Positions 17,311-26,349 of a DNA stretch of 64,000 nt are shown piece after piece. Numbering within the stretch: position 1 is the stretch's first letter; each line of letters opens with the position of its first letter. A model generated the notes under the pieces. That model worked only from the letters and a program-made list of their open reading frames with translations. It was not told the DNA's origin and ran no database searches. The position numbers and the translations under genes are program-made. Source of the DNA: DASSFZ01 sp035292585 (lineage in GTDB: Bacteria; Chloroflexota; Anaerolineae; Fen-1058); NCBI GenBank assembly GCA_035292585.1, contig DATDPU010000128.1, positions 1 to 64,000 of the forward strand. The letters are read 5' to 3'.

Positions 17311-20300
17311 TTACTGACTAATCGTCAACAACCGCCCAGCGCTCCTCCCAAACACCTCTGGGAAATAGGATTCCTGTGCCACCGTCGGGATGACCTGGTA
17401 CGCGCCGGGCAGCGTGGCGCGCATCGTGTACGAGTATTCGTAAGTGCCCCTCGACAGGTAGTCGGCGAACAGCACCACCTTCTCGTCGCGTAGCTCGCTG
17501 CGACTGTACCAGTTCCACCAGTACCAGTAATCGAAATAGAATGGACGCGGGCCTCCAAGGTCGCCGACGGGTGAGAGCGTCGGCGACTGCTCGAGCAAGC
17601 TGGTCGTTGCCAGACCCCGATCGATTGCCTCTGCGCCCGCCGGCAATGGGTCTTCCACGACGAGATAGTACAGATCGTGCTTGGCGATGATCGTCAGATC
17701 GACTCGGATCACGTCGCCCAACTTCACCTCGGTCACTTCGGGACACTCGTTGCGATTCGCTTCCCCGCACGAGGCGAGGGTGTAGCGCCGCGAGACAATG
17801 ATGCCGCGATCCACCGGGTCGATCTCCTCGACGGGCAGGTAGACCTTGAGGTGCGCGGTGTAGTACAGCCGCCCGTCCCCTTCGCCGCGCGCGATCGTCA
17901 GCCGGTTGCCTACGTCGCGCAGCAGGTCTCTCACCGCCACCTTCAACTTCACGCTGCGAGAGGCGTCTCCTGACGCCGATGTAAATTGCCCCTCACTCAA
18001 CGAATTGTTGTTGAGGAACACGGCATAATCGTAGTTGGGCCGCAGCTCGCCGGTGAGCCGCATCCAGTCAGTCAGCGCGATCAACGACCAGGCGGTTTCC
18101 TGCGTCGTCTCCCAGATACCGGCCTGGCGCGCGACCATCAACCAGCGCACGACGTTCGGGTTCAGCTCGTTGTTCGGATCGAGCCGGGCCAGCGCAGCCA
18201 GGATGACGGCGGTCGAGCGCGTGTCGGTGTTCATCGCCCACCAGTCGTAGTTGTCCTCTTCCCAATGCGCGCCCGTCGCGCTCAGGATCGCAGCGCTATT
18301 TAAATCCGATAGCAAGGTATTGATTTCGTCGCCGTAGGAGGCATCTCCAGATGCCGACACACCCGATGCCGACCCCGACGCCGACAAGGCCATCGCCAGG
18401 AAGGCGCGGGCGTAGTAACTGAGCTTCTCGCGCGCCTCAAAGGTGTCGTTCAGCCGATCGGCCGGCGCGCGGCCGTCCTCGGCCAGCACGAACAAGACGA
18501 ACGCCTGCCGGTTTGCTTCGCGGAACGAGTTAAGGCTCCGGAGCTCCGTCAGGTTGCCCAGCAGATACTGCTCGCCGCGATCGATCACATCAGCCTGCAC
18601 GCTGAAGCCTGCCTCGCGCGCCTGGAGTAATCCGTACACGACATACGCAGACAGGTGCACGTTGCTCGCGCTATCGATCCACCAGCCCCAGCCGCCGTCG
18701 TCGTGCTGTTGCAGGTAGAGCTTATCAAGCCCTTCTTGCACCAGCCCCGGCAGTTTCGCTTCCAATTCCTGATCACTAATCTCCAATTCCCTAAGCGCGC
18801 GATAAGTCAGCACGTTGGGCAGGAAGCGGCTGACGGTCGATTCGGTGGAATCGTACGGATAGTGTTCGAGGTAGTCGAGGCCATCGACCGTCGCGGCCGC
18901 CAGCGATGGATCGATCTGGATCGAGAGCTCGCCCTGGCGCTCGTTGAAGCGCGGCGGCAGCGCGACCACCTCGGTGCGTTGCCCGCCCGACGCGATTTGC
19001 CCGCCCGTCCCGACGATATCCGGCGCGGAGTAGCGCAGGACGAGCAGCGAACCATCGGGGCCGGTGGAAAGGCGCGGCTTGCTCGCATCGTTCAGGTCGC
19101 CGCTGACCACGGCGAAGATTAGCTGCGCGTTCTCCACATCCTCGACGCTCACATCCCACTCGACCTTAGTTTCGCTGCGCGGTGGGATGGTCACTGTGAT
19201 GTTGGAGGCATCTCCAGGACTGTTGGAGGCGTCTCCAGGACTGTTGGAGGCATCTCCAGGACTGTTGGAGGCATCTCCAGATGCCGATAGTCGGCGACTG
19301 GAGTCGCCTCCTACAGCGTTGATGGTTACCCCTTCGGCAGTCAAACTGACGTCGGCGGCGAGCGTGGTATCGGTGTTGTTGCTGACGTTGGCGGCGAGAA
19401 TCGCGCGATCGCCGACGACGAAGAAGCGCGGCGCGACCGGCCGGATCAGCAGCGGCTTGGTCGCGACGATCTCGACTGTCGCTTCGCCGACCCGCGTATC
19501 GGCGGTCACGCCGACGCCTCGGAAGGTCCACGTCGTCAGATTATCCGGCAGCCGGATCGTCACGGCGCCGCGACCGGATGCGTCGGTGGTGAAGATCGGG
19601 TTCCAGTAGGCGGTGTCGGCGAACTCTTCGCGAACTTCGACGTTGGGTGGGAGACCGGCTTGATCAGCTGCGAACGCGCGCTCTCCATCGGCCGGGGCGG
19701 GCGCTTCCACTGGCGCTTCTGTTGCCTGCGGTGCTCCTTCGCGTTCGGCGGATTCAGCGCCATTGGCCGCCAACTGCGCCCCCAGGTCTTGAATGATTTG
19801 CTGCAACAGCCGGTTGCCGGAAACCGCCAGACCGCTCGACGTGGACACGCCCAAACCGCGACGACCGTAGAAGCCTTGCACGATCGCATCGGGCGTGCGC
19901 GGCAGCAGCGACAGCACGGCCTTATCGACGAGGTCGAGCGAGAATTCGCCGGAGACGGGCTGGTTGTTCGCGTCGGTGACGAGCACTTCGTAGGTCACAT
20001 CATCGCCGGGTTGAGCCTGCGCTTCCCCTGGGACGCCCCCGACTCCCCCAGGGGGAGTCGGAAAGGGCGTATCCGGGGTCAACGCGATGTTGAGCGTCTG
20101 CGCGACCGGCGACACGTCGAGCGGCAACAGACCGACTTTGTAATCGGCCAGGTTCTCCGGCTCCAGGCAGTCGGCCCCGACACAGTTATTCTGTCCCTTA
20201 ACGAGCACCACACCGAAGTAGATGTTTGGCGCAAGGTCGGTTGTGATGGGCAGGCGATACACCGTGCTGTTGCTGCTGAGACGGAGCATCTCACTCTGCA

Positions 20301-23300
20301 GCACGCCGCCGCGCTCGATCGTGATCAGCGCGTATTGATCGCCCTGGAACGGCGAGGGGATCAGAATCTCGGCGGTCTCGCCCGGCGCGTAGCTGTTCTT
20401 ATCGCTGACCAGCGTCAGCCGATCGTTGTTCTCGCGCCGCCACGAAATGTACTCGCGACCGCTCACCCACAGGAATGTGGACGAACGCACCGTGCGGTCC
20501 GCGTTATCGGTCGCTTCGGCGACGATGCGGTACGAGCCGCCGTCGGGCGGCGTGAAGGTGTAGACGGCTTCGCCCTGGGCGTTGGTGGCGGCCGTCTGCG
20601 TATCGACCAACGTATCTTGGGTAGTGTATTCCCATTGACCGCCGCCGACTTCGTTCTCGACGAAGGTGTTGATCCACTCGCGGCGATAGGCGGAGACGGT
20701 GATGGGTCGATTGGAGATTCGGGTTCCGATCCAATCGACGGCGACGAGATCGACGCTGGTCGGTCGATCTTCGATCGCGACGTAATCGCGCGCCGCTATG
20801 CCGACGTAGATATCGCCCGGATGACGAATGATCTCCGCCCGACCCGCGATCGGCTGGTTATCCGGCCCGGTCGCGCTCGCCTCGACGATCAGCTTGACGC
20901 TGCCGGTGATCGGCTCGCCGCTGCTCCACTGGAGTTGGCCCGGGATGTTGATGATGAGTTGCCCTTGCGCGTCGGTTGTGCCGGCGCCGCTGAGGATCGG
21001 TTCGGGTACGGAGAAGGGGGCATACCACCAGCAATCGAAGCAGATCCACGGGTCGTCGTTGTCGTGGAAGGAATACGACCCGCCCCACGGCGGCTGGAAG
21101 ATGTAGGTTTCGGCCAGCACATTCCAGTTGACGGTCGTGTTCGCCAGCCCGCCGCCGAAGAAGTATTTTGCTTCGGTGGTGGCCTGCGTCGAGTCGCCGC
21201 GCGCGATCTCGGCTTCGTCCGGCGTGACGACGACTTCGAACTCGGGCGGGCGGTAGGCGGCGACGGTGAAGCCCTGCGTGAAAGACTGATCGAGGAACGA
21301 GATGGTGATCTGGTATTGACCGAGCGCTGCGCCGTCGGCAAGCTGGAATTCGTCGTGGAAGGTTGCCAGCTCGTTCAGGCTGAGATCGGTATCGTACACC
21401 TGCGTATAAGCCGCGTCGTAGACGGTGACGTGAACCTGGCGCAGGTTCGAGGGCAGGCTGTACTGCACGTCGTCCTCGGCGCGCACGATCCCTTTGAAGT
21501 CGACTGCCTGGCCGGGGCGGTAGATCGGGCGGTCGGTGTAGACGAAGACGTTGTAAGCGGCGTTGCCATAGTAGGTCGCCTGAACGCCAAAATCGTAAAC
21601 GCTGATGCCATTCGACCAGTTCGCCGATCCGGCGGTGAAGGGCGACTCGGCAATGGCGTAATTCACGCCGTGCTGCTCGCTGTTGTAACGCGCGCTGGCC
21701 AGGCCATCGGCGTTGGTAGTCGCGGTGGTGATGACAGTGTTGTCGTAGCTGTAGAAAGTGAGGCTGACGCCCGAACGCGGTTGGCCGGTGCGCAGATCGG
21801 TGACCCAGGCCAATACCTCGTTCTGCCAAGTCTTGAGCGTGACGTTGTACGGGCTGACGACGAGCAGGTGACGATTGGTGTAAGCGAACTGTTCGCGCGG
21901 CACTTCGGGCGAGTTGACATCGAGCAAATAGAAGCCGGGCGCAAGTCGCGCGCCGCCTTCGGTCACGTCGATCTGAGTGTAGTCGAGTTCGTTTAACGGC
22001 GAATCGATCGTCAACGACCACGAGCGCTGCGCAGACGAGGGCAGTGGGTAGTTGTAGGAATCTTGCAAGAAGGTCAGCACGTCATCGGTGTTTAGCGCGT
22101 AGAGATTGAGATCGATGCGATTGACGTTGACGTGCGCGGCATACAGCGACACCGGATCATTGGCGTTGTACGTAGCGACCTGGCCGGGCACGTTGAGCTG
22201 CAACGATGGCGGCAGCGCGGCCGTGCGATAGCGTACCGTCAGCGATTGGCCGGTGGTGTTGCCGTACGGGTCGGCGATGTTCGGCCCGATCTCGACGGTG
22301 TAATCGGTCGAGGGCTTCACGTCATAACCGAGCACGAAGGAGTTGTCGTACGTGTTGAAGTAGGTGTAGACGAGCGTCGGGCTGAAGGCGGGCGTCATAC
22401 GCAGGTTGGGCATGACGGTATCGAGGTTGATCGGCGCGTTGAAGTAGATGGTGAATTGAGCGTAAGGCGGCGCGTCGCGCTGGCCGTCGGCGGGATCGGT
22501 GCGGAGAATCTGCGGCAGCGGGACAGTGCTGAACAACCATTGTCGTGAAGCGCGACTGCCCGCGCCCCCAGCGCGACTGGCGACGCCTGCCTCGATACTG
22601 GCCCGGTAGGCGGTGTTGAACTCCAGGCGCGCGGTCGGGGTGAAGGTGAGCGTATCGTTGACGACTGAGAACGCCCCGTCGATGCGCTGGTTGGCCTGCG
22701 AGACCAGGCTGAACCGGCTGCGCGCCGATTCGGAATCGATCGGCTGGTTGAACTGCACCGTGATGGTCGTCTCGATCGGCGCGAGCGTGGCATCCTCGGT
22801 CGGCGTGACCCACACGACCTCCGGCGGCGCAGTCGTGAACGACCACGTGTATTCGGCCTGCATCGGGTTGCCGTCGGTGTCGGTCAGGCCGGAGATGCGG
22901 CCGGTGTAGGTAATACCCCCGGCGAGGGAGTCGGCATCAGAGATGCCTCCCACGGCAGAGATGCCTCCCACGGCAGAAGTGCCTCCCACACGGAAGGTAA
23001 AGATGGAGGTATTCAACCACTCCCCAGTACCTGATACTTGCTTACCTGCTCCATCCACCAGCGTAAGCGGTTGCGGTAAACTCGCCTGTCCTTGTAGCGA
23101 GGTGAGCGGGACAACGGGTCGGTTGAAAATAATAGTGATCAGCGCGTTGTTCGGATCGACGTCTACCGTGTTCGGGGCGGGGATCACCTGCGCCACTTCG
23201 AGGAAACCCGCCGTGGCGAAACGGAACTGGTAAGCCTGGTTGAGCGGCGCGCCTGCGGCATCCTGCGCGCGCTGGTCGAGCACGATGTCGTAGACGCTGT

Positions 23301-23721
23301 TGCGATTCAGAACCGACTGTGGCTGGAAGCGGACGGTCTGATCGTTTACCCAATTGAATGCCCCGGCGACGGCCGGATAGACTTGAAACGCGGCTTCGAC
23401 GGAGGAGCGGTTCATTGGGCGATCGAAGACGATCTCGATCGGGCCATCGGGTGACTGCTCTTCGCCGAGCACGGGCGAGCGTTGAATCACCACCGGCGAG
23501 ACTACGTCGTCGGCAACCGGCGTGTAGCCTACCCGCGGCCGGGTCGGCAATGGGGTGGGAAGAAAGGTCGGCGTGGGTGAGATGGCGACGACAGGGCCGG
23601 TTGTGGGCGAGGGGGTGAGGTCGAGTGGTTGGTTAGTTGGTTGGTTGGTTAGTAAGACAGCTCCGATGACAATGGCGGTTCCGATCAACGCGGCGGCAGC
23701 GATTCGGGTTCGGCGGGACAT
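17311..23721 (-). CDS. Alpha-2-macroglobulin family protein without thioester
   Basis: 2136 residues, one of the longest bacterial types. The ATG at 23721 has GAGGAG upstream. An N-terminal transmembrane segment (about 7-25) is followed by a Thr/Pro/Gln linker, several Ig-like Big_5-type domains with DPNNALITIIFNRPV-style strands, macroglobulin domains, a proline-rich bait-like region, and a C-terminal alpha/alpha helical domain (QQHDDGGWGWWID). Such proteins trap proteases outside the membrane. The expected thioester YPYG-C-x-E-Q reads YPYD-S-T-E-S at 18835-18861, so Cys and Gln are both replaced and no covalent trapping is possible. The gene carries several in-frame insertions of the F1 palindromic repeat, and a C-terminal domain before the stop. 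No penicillin-binding protein 1C gene is adjacent. Confidence 0.92.
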   Translation of the reverse strand: MSRRTRIAAAALIGTAIVIGAVLLTNQPTNQPLDLTPSPTTGPVVAISPTPTFLPTPLPTRPRVGYTPVADDVVSPVVIQRSPVLGEEQSPDGPIEIVFDRPMNRSSVEAAFQVYPAVAGAFNWVNDQTVRFQPQSVLNRNSVYDIVLDQRAQDAAGAPLNQAYQFRFATAGFLEVAQVIPAPNTVDVDPNNALITIIFNRPVVPLTSLQGQASLPQPLTLVDGAGKQVSGTGEWLNTSIFTFRVGGTSAVGGISAVGGISDADSLAGGITYTGRISGLTDTDGNPMQAEYTWSFTTAPPEVVWVTPTEDATLAPIETTITVQFNQPIDSESARSRFSLVSQANQRIDGAFSVVNDTLTFTPTARLEFNTAYRASIEAGVASRAGGAGSRASRQWLFSTVPLPQILRTDPADGQRDAPPYAQFTIYFNAPINLDTVMPNLRMTPAFSPTLVYTYFNTYDNSFVLGYDVKPSTDYTVEIGPNIADPYGNTTGQSLTVRYRTAALPPSLQLNVPGQVATYNANDPVSLYAAHVNVNRIDLNLYALNTDDVLTFLQDSYNYPLPSSAQRSWSLTIDSPLNELDYTQIDVTEGGARLAPGFYLLDVNSPEVPREQFAYTNRHLLVVSPYNVTLKTWQNEVLAWVTDLRTGQPRSGVSLTFYSYDNTVITTATTNADGLASARYNSEQHGVNYAIAESPFTAGSANWSNGISVYDFGVQATYYGNAAYNVFVYTDRPIYRPGQAVDFKGIVRAEDDVQYSLPSNLRQVHVTVYDAAYTQVYDTDLSLNELATFHDEFQLADGAALGQYQITISFLDQSFTQGFTVAAYRPPEFEVVVTPDEAEIARGDSTQATTEAKYFFGGGLANTTVNWNVLAETYIFQPPWGGSYSFHDNDDPWICFDCWWYAPFSVPEPILSGAGTTDAQGQLIINIPGQLQWSSGEPITGSVKLIVEASATGPDNQPIAGRAEIIRHPGDIYVGIAARDYVAIEDRPTSVDLVAVDWIGTRISNRPITVSAYRREWINTFVENEVGGGQWEYTTQDTLVDTQTAATNAQGEAVYTFTPPDGGSYRIVAEATDNADRTVRSSTFLWVSGREYISWRRENNDRLTLVSDKNSYAPGETAEILIPSPFQGDQYALITIERGGVLQSEMLRLSSNSTVYRLPITTDLAPNIYFGVVLVKGQNNCVGADCLEPENLADYKVGLLPLDVSPVAQTLNIALTPDTPFPTPPGGVGGVPGEAQAQPGDDVTYEVLVTDANNQPVSGEFSLDLVDKAVLSLLPRTPDAIVQGFYGRRGLGVSTSSGLAVSGNRLLQQIIQDLGAQLAANGAESAEREGAPQATEAPVEAPAPADGERAFAADQAGLPPNVEVREEFADTAYWNPIFTTDASGRGAVTIRLPDNLTTWTFRGVGVTADTRVGEATVEIVATKPLLIRPVAPRFFVVGDRAILAANVSNNTDTTLAADVSLTAEGVTINAVGGDSSRRLSASGDASNSPGDASNSPGDASNSPGDASNITVTIPPRSETKVEWDVSVEDVENAQLIFAVVSGDLNDASKPRLSTGPDGSLLVLRYSAPDIVGTGGQIASGGQRTEVVALPPRFNERQGELSIQIDPSLAAATVDGLDYLEHYPYDSTESTVSRFLPNVLTYRALRELEISDQELEAKLPGLVQEGLDKLYLQQHDDGGWGWWIDSASNVHLSAYVVYGLLQAREAGFSVQADVIDRGEQYLLGNLTELRSLNSFREANRQAFVLFVLAEDGRAPADRLNDTFEAREKLSYYARAFLAMALSASGSASGVSASGDASYGDEINTLLSDLNSAAILSATGAHWEEDNYDWWAMNTDTRSTAVILAALARLDPNNELNPNVVRWLMVARQAGIWETTQETAWSLIALTDWMRLTGELRPNYDYAVFLNNNSLSEGQFTSASGDASRSVKLKVAVRDLLRDVGNRLTIARGEGDGRLYYTAHLKVYLPVEEIDPVDRGIIVSRRYTLASCGEANRNECPEVTEVKLGDVIRVDLTIIAKHDLYYLVVEDPLPAGAEAIDRGLATTSLLEQSPTLSPVGDLGGPRPFYFDYWYWWNWYSRSELRDEKVVLFADYLSRGTYEYSYTMRATLPGAYQVIPTVAQESYFPEVFGRSAGRLLTISQ
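17958..17980. repeat. F1 palindrome inside the alpha-2-macroglobulin gene
   Basis: GGCGTC and GACGCC flank TCCT. It is read in frame as Ser-Ala-Ser-Gly-Asp-Ala-Ser. Confidence 0.6.
18334..18358. repeat. F1 palindrome inside the alpha-2-macroglobulin gene
   Basis: Full element: GTAGGAGGC, arm ATCT, CC, arm AGAT, GCCGAC. It is read in frame as part of a Ser/Gly/Ala-rich insert (VSASGDASYGDE) between helices of the C-terminal helical domain. Confidence 0.75.
19200..19317. repeat. Tandem 21-bp repeat plus two F1 palindromes
   Basis: Three complete 21-bp units (TGTTGGAGGCATCTCCAGGA + C), a fourth unit that runs into the ATCT/AGAT palindrome, then an inverted F1 copy with arms GACT/AGTC ending CCTCCTACA. 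All are in frame and encode repeated Gly-Asp-Ala-Ser-Asn-Ser-Pro. The unit length of exactly seven codons preserves the frame. Confidence 0.85.
20039..20061. repeat. Perfect palindrome inside the alpha-2-macroglobulin gene
   Basis: CCGACTCCCCC and GGGGGAGTCGG around a single A, translated as Pro-Thr-Pro-Pro-Gly-Gly-Val in the proline/glycine-rich region. It resembles the other insertions but has its own sequence. Confidence 0.6.
22926..22993. repeat. F1 palindrome with 18-bp tandem units in the alpha-2-macroglobulin gene
   Basis: On the coding strand GTGGGAGGCATCTCTG leads to GATGCCGACTC, an F1 copy with GTGGGAGG in place of GTAGGAGG. It is preceded by two 18-bp copies encoding Val-Gly-Gly-Ile/Thr-Ser-Ala. 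The frame is kept. Confidence 0.75.
23626..23652. repeat. F6 TTGG tetranucleotide repeat
   Basis: Encodes Leu-Thr-Asn-Gln-Pro-Thr-Asn-Gln-Pro just after the membrane anchor of the alpha-2-macroglobulin. Confidence 0.65.
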
Positions 23722-23845
23722 GAGCGGTCTCCTCAACGAGCGGCAGGCGGATCGAATCTGGAAGAGAGACGCAGCAGGGTCACGGAGAGTTCCGAGACGA
23801 CCCAGCCAAAGGTGGGAACGGGCATGGCATCTCCGTGGTGAGTCG

Positions 23846-23874
23846 ATTGTAAAGTGTGCCGCGAGAGAAGTCAA
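23846..23874 (-). promoter_or_regulatory. Promoter of the alpha-2-macroglobulin gene
   Basis: On the minus strand: TTGACT (23874-23869), 17-base spacer, TACAAT (23851-23846). The predicted start near 23839 leaves a leader of about 118 bases before the ATG at 23721. Confidence 0.7.
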
Positions 23875-23879
23875 ACAAA

Positions 23880-24026
23880 CCGCCCGACCAAGGACTTCGA
23901 TCGGGCGGTGAAAGACCGGCGAAGTTTTCAAAAACTCGCAGGTCTGTCGTAGCCGCTTGTCGGCGTTGCCCTGTGAAACTTTGACGCCCACGAGGGGCTA
24001 TACTACATTTTCCAACACGAACTAAA
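23880..24026. other. Gap with two hairpins downstream of the ZIP gene
   Basis: The gene-free stretch 23722-24026 holds the promoter above and two hairpins. CCGCCCGA pairs with TCGGGCGG at 23880-23911. AGACCGGCGAAGTTTT pairs imperfectly with AAAACTCGCAGGTCT at about 23920-23955, an F2-type word. They may end the metal operon. I see no gene here. Confidence 0.5.
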
Positions 24027-25247
24027 CTACACCGCCACCAACAACGCCGTCGCGTACATGATCGCCAGCCCGGCGGTGAAGCCGATCGCGTTCGGCCAGG
24101 TGGCGAAAGACGCGCCCTCGCGCTGGCCGTGCCGCAACAGCAGCTTGCCGACCTCGACGATGACCTGCGCGATCGCGCCGGTTCCCACGCCGAGGAAGAT
24201 CGCCGCGGCCAGGTCGCTGTAGATGAAGCCGCCGATCCAGGCCCCGGCGATTGCGGGCGCGCCGGCGATCAACGCAAGCCACAGGAATGTCTTCAGCTTC
24301 GGTTGATCCTCGGCTACGGGTGCGGCGATGCCGATGCCCTCGGTGATGTTGTGCAGCGTGAAGCCGACGACCAGGAATGCGCCGAGCGCAGCCTCACCCG
24401 CGGCATACGCCGCGCCGATCGCCAGACCTTCGGCCAGGTTGTGCAGCCCGATCCCGATCGCCAACAGATACGACAGGTTCAGCCGGCCCGTTACCTCATC
24501 GCGACTCGCGCCGCGCCGCGAGCTGACGACCTGGATGAGCAGATAAGCCAGGATCGCACCCGCACCGAATAGGATCAACCCGTTGAAAGCGCCCGGCACT
24601 CGCCCCGCGACTTCCAGCCCTTCGCTCGCCGTATCGATCAGCAGGAAGGCCAGCAGGCCGATCGTCAACGCGAGGATCGCATCCATCGCGCGGCGTTTCA
24701 GCCCGCGCATAAAGGGATGCCACATCAAACCCAACCCAACCGGAATCACGCCGACGTAAATACCGATCAAGGCGAAGTTCAGAACCGTGTTCAGATTCGC
24801 CGCAGGCGTCTCAAGCGCCAAGGGTATTTCGGCCTCGAACAGCGTGCCGCTAGAGGTAACCAGCACGATCCTGTGTGCTTCGGCCTGCACCCAGGGGTAG
24901 GGGATGCGGATCGTCGCCGTACCAAAGCGTTGAATCTCGCTCGCCGGTTCGATCTGGAAATTCCAGTACGCATCGTCGACGAGCACCTGGGCGACCGTCA
25001 CGGGATCGGGGCCGGAGTTGATGATATTCAGTACGATCAAATCAGGCTCAGGCAGCGTTACATTCTGGATCGAGAGCTCTTCGATTGGCGGCAAGCCCTC
25101 CGGCGTCTGGATGCCCGCGCCGGTCGACAGGAACAACGCGACGACCCCGGCCAGCAATACGAGCGGCAACAGCGCCCATAGCCACCGGGTTCCGCGATGG
25201 ACGCCGGTCTCGGCCGTGACCTTCACGGGAAGTGTGTTCTCATTCAT
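24027..25247 (-). CDS. ZIP-family metal transporter with extracytoplasmic N-terminal domain
   Basis: 406 residues. After a membrane helix (about 22-42) comes a beta-rich domain of about 120 residues that would lie outside the membrane, then the ZIP channel of about eight helices. The metal-binding motifs HNLAEG and HNITEG on two ZIP helices are intact. ZIP carriers move Zn, Fe or Mn into the cytosol. The extra N-terminal domain is unusual for a bacterial ZIP and could receive metal. The gene is last in the DtxR-controlled operon, and its start overlaps the oxidase stop (ATGA). Confidence 0.85.
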   Translation of the reverse strand: MNENTLPVKVTAETGVHRGTRWLWALLPLVLLAGVVALFLSTGAGIQTPEGLPPIEELSIQNVTLPEPDLIVLNIINSGPDPVTVAQVLVDDAYWNFQIEPASEIQRFGTATIRIPYPWVQAEAHRIVLVTSSGTLFEAEIPLALETPAANLNTVLNFALIGIYVGVIPVGLGLMWHPFMRGLKRRAMDAILALTIGLLAFLLIDTASEGLEVAGRVPGAFNGLILFGAGAILAYLLIQVVSSRRGASRDEVTGRLNLSYLLAIGIGLHNLAEGLAIGAAYAAGEAALGAFLVVGFTLHNITEGIGIAAPVAEDQPKLKTFLWLALIAGAPAIAGAWIGGFIYSDLAAAIFLGVGTGAIAQVIVEVGKLLLRHGQREGASFATWPNAIGFTAGLAIMYATALLVAV

Positions 25248-26257
25248 TCTGTCACCTCAAAAAAGCCCAGCCAACCCAGCTCGGCAAATTCGCTCACATG
25301 CGCATGGAACATGTATTGGCCCGGCCACTTGAAGCGCGTCTCCAGGATCGCGCGTTCGCCCTGACCCAGGATAAGCGTGTCGGTGTATTCGCTCGTCTCC
25401 AGCCGCGTGCCGGTGCGATACACGTCGAACAAGTTGGCGTGGAGATGGAACGAGTTGATTAGATCGAACTCGACGATGTTGACGACGTAGATCCGAACCA
25501 GCTCGCCGGCCTTGACCTGGATCGGATGGCGCAAGTAGTGAAAGCCGACGGTGTTGACCGCGTACACTTCGTTGCCGCCGTCGAAGTTCGTGTCGAAGGC
25601 GTTCATCATCATGAACAGCTCGCGCGCCGGCGGCCGGCCTGCCTTCGGATCGATGAGGAAGCCGCCATACAAGCCTTTGTGGATGTGACGTTTGAGCGGC
25701 AACGTGTGGCAGTGATACAGGTGCAGCCCGAACGGCTCGGCGTCGAACTCGTAAGTGAACTCGCCGCCGACCGGAACCGGTTGCAGCCCATCCATGCCCG
25801 ATGGATGGATACCGTGAAAGTGGATCGAGTGCGGGTGCGACGTGCCGTTGACGAAGTGCACCCGAATCCGATCGCCCTCGGTGCAGCGAATCGTCGGGCC
25901 AGGCACGCGACCGTTATACGTCCACGCCGGGAAATACACGCCGGGCGCGATCTCGATCTCTTTTTCGCCCGCGAAGACCTCGTACTCGCGCAGCGTCCGG
26001 CCATCGGGCAGCGTGTTGACCTTGCCGGTATCCCAGTCGTCGAGCATCGTCGTGGGGTCGAACCCGTTGGCGTTGTTCGGATCGACATCGCCCATCATCA
26101 CGTTGCCGGCGTGTCCCTCGCCGTGGTCGAAATAGGGATTGGTCGGCGGCTGCGGTTCTTGTTGCGCGCGAGTCGCCGCCAGCGAGGCCAGCCCTGCCGC
26201 CCCCAGCATGCTGGCCGTGCTGGCTTTAAGAAAGTTCCTTCTCGATACGTCTGACAT
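25244..26257 (-). CDS. Exported two-domain multicopper oxidase
   Basis: 337 residues with a twin-arginine signal (S-R-R-N-F-L-K near residue 5). Copper-ligand segments are HSIHFHGIH, LYHCHTLPLKRHI (with the type 1 cysteine), FHLHANLF and FHAHVSEF. The type 1 site is thus in the first cupredoxin domain, as in two-domain laccase and nitrite-reductase-like oxidases, and the second domain lacks the cysteine. It could oxidise Fe(II), Mn(II) or Cu(I) outside the membrane. The operon favours iron or manganese, by inference only. Strong Shine-Dalgarno GGAAGGAG. Confidence 0.88.
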   Translation of the reverse strand: MSDVSRRNFLKASTASMLGAAGLASLAATRAQQEPQPPTNPYFDHGEGHAGNVMMGDVDPNNANGFDPTTMLDDWDTGKVNTLPDGRTLREYEVFAGEKEIEIAPGVYFPAWTYNGRVPGPTIRCTEGDRIRVHFVNGTSHPHSIHFHGIHPSGMDGLQPVPVGGEFTYEFDAEPFGLHLYHCHTLPLKRHIHKGLYGGFLIDPKAGRPPARELFMMMNAFDTNFDGGNEVYAVNTVGFHYLRHPIQVKAGELVRIYVVNIVEFDLINSFHLHANLFDVYRTGTRLETSEYTDTLILGQGERAILETRFKWPGQYMFHAHVSEFAELGWLGFFEVTE

Positions 26258-26281
26258 ACAGTTTCACTCCTTCCTTTGGCT

Positions 26282-26349
26282 ACCTCACCCGCCCCCTCCT
26301 TCACCCTCCCCCGTTTAACGGGGGAGGGAAGGGGTGGGGGTCGGTGAGG
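26282..26349. repeat. CCCTCCCCCG palindrome (family F8)
   Basis: CCCTCCCCCG (26304-26313) and CGGGGGAGGG (26319-26328) form a perfect stem, with outer arms ACCTCACC and GGTGAGGT. It fills the gap between the ATPase stop and the oxidase gene. The same words occur at 57015-57072. Confidence 0.7.

Noticed and set aside
19200..19280. Regular 21-bp repeats as a CRISPR array
   Set aside because: There are no spacers, the unit is in frame within a long gene, and no cas genes are present.
19660..21996. Long open frame (778 codons) on the plus strand
   Set aside because: It is the antisense of the alpha-2-macroglobulin gene, and its translation is Arg/Gly/Val-biased with no domain.
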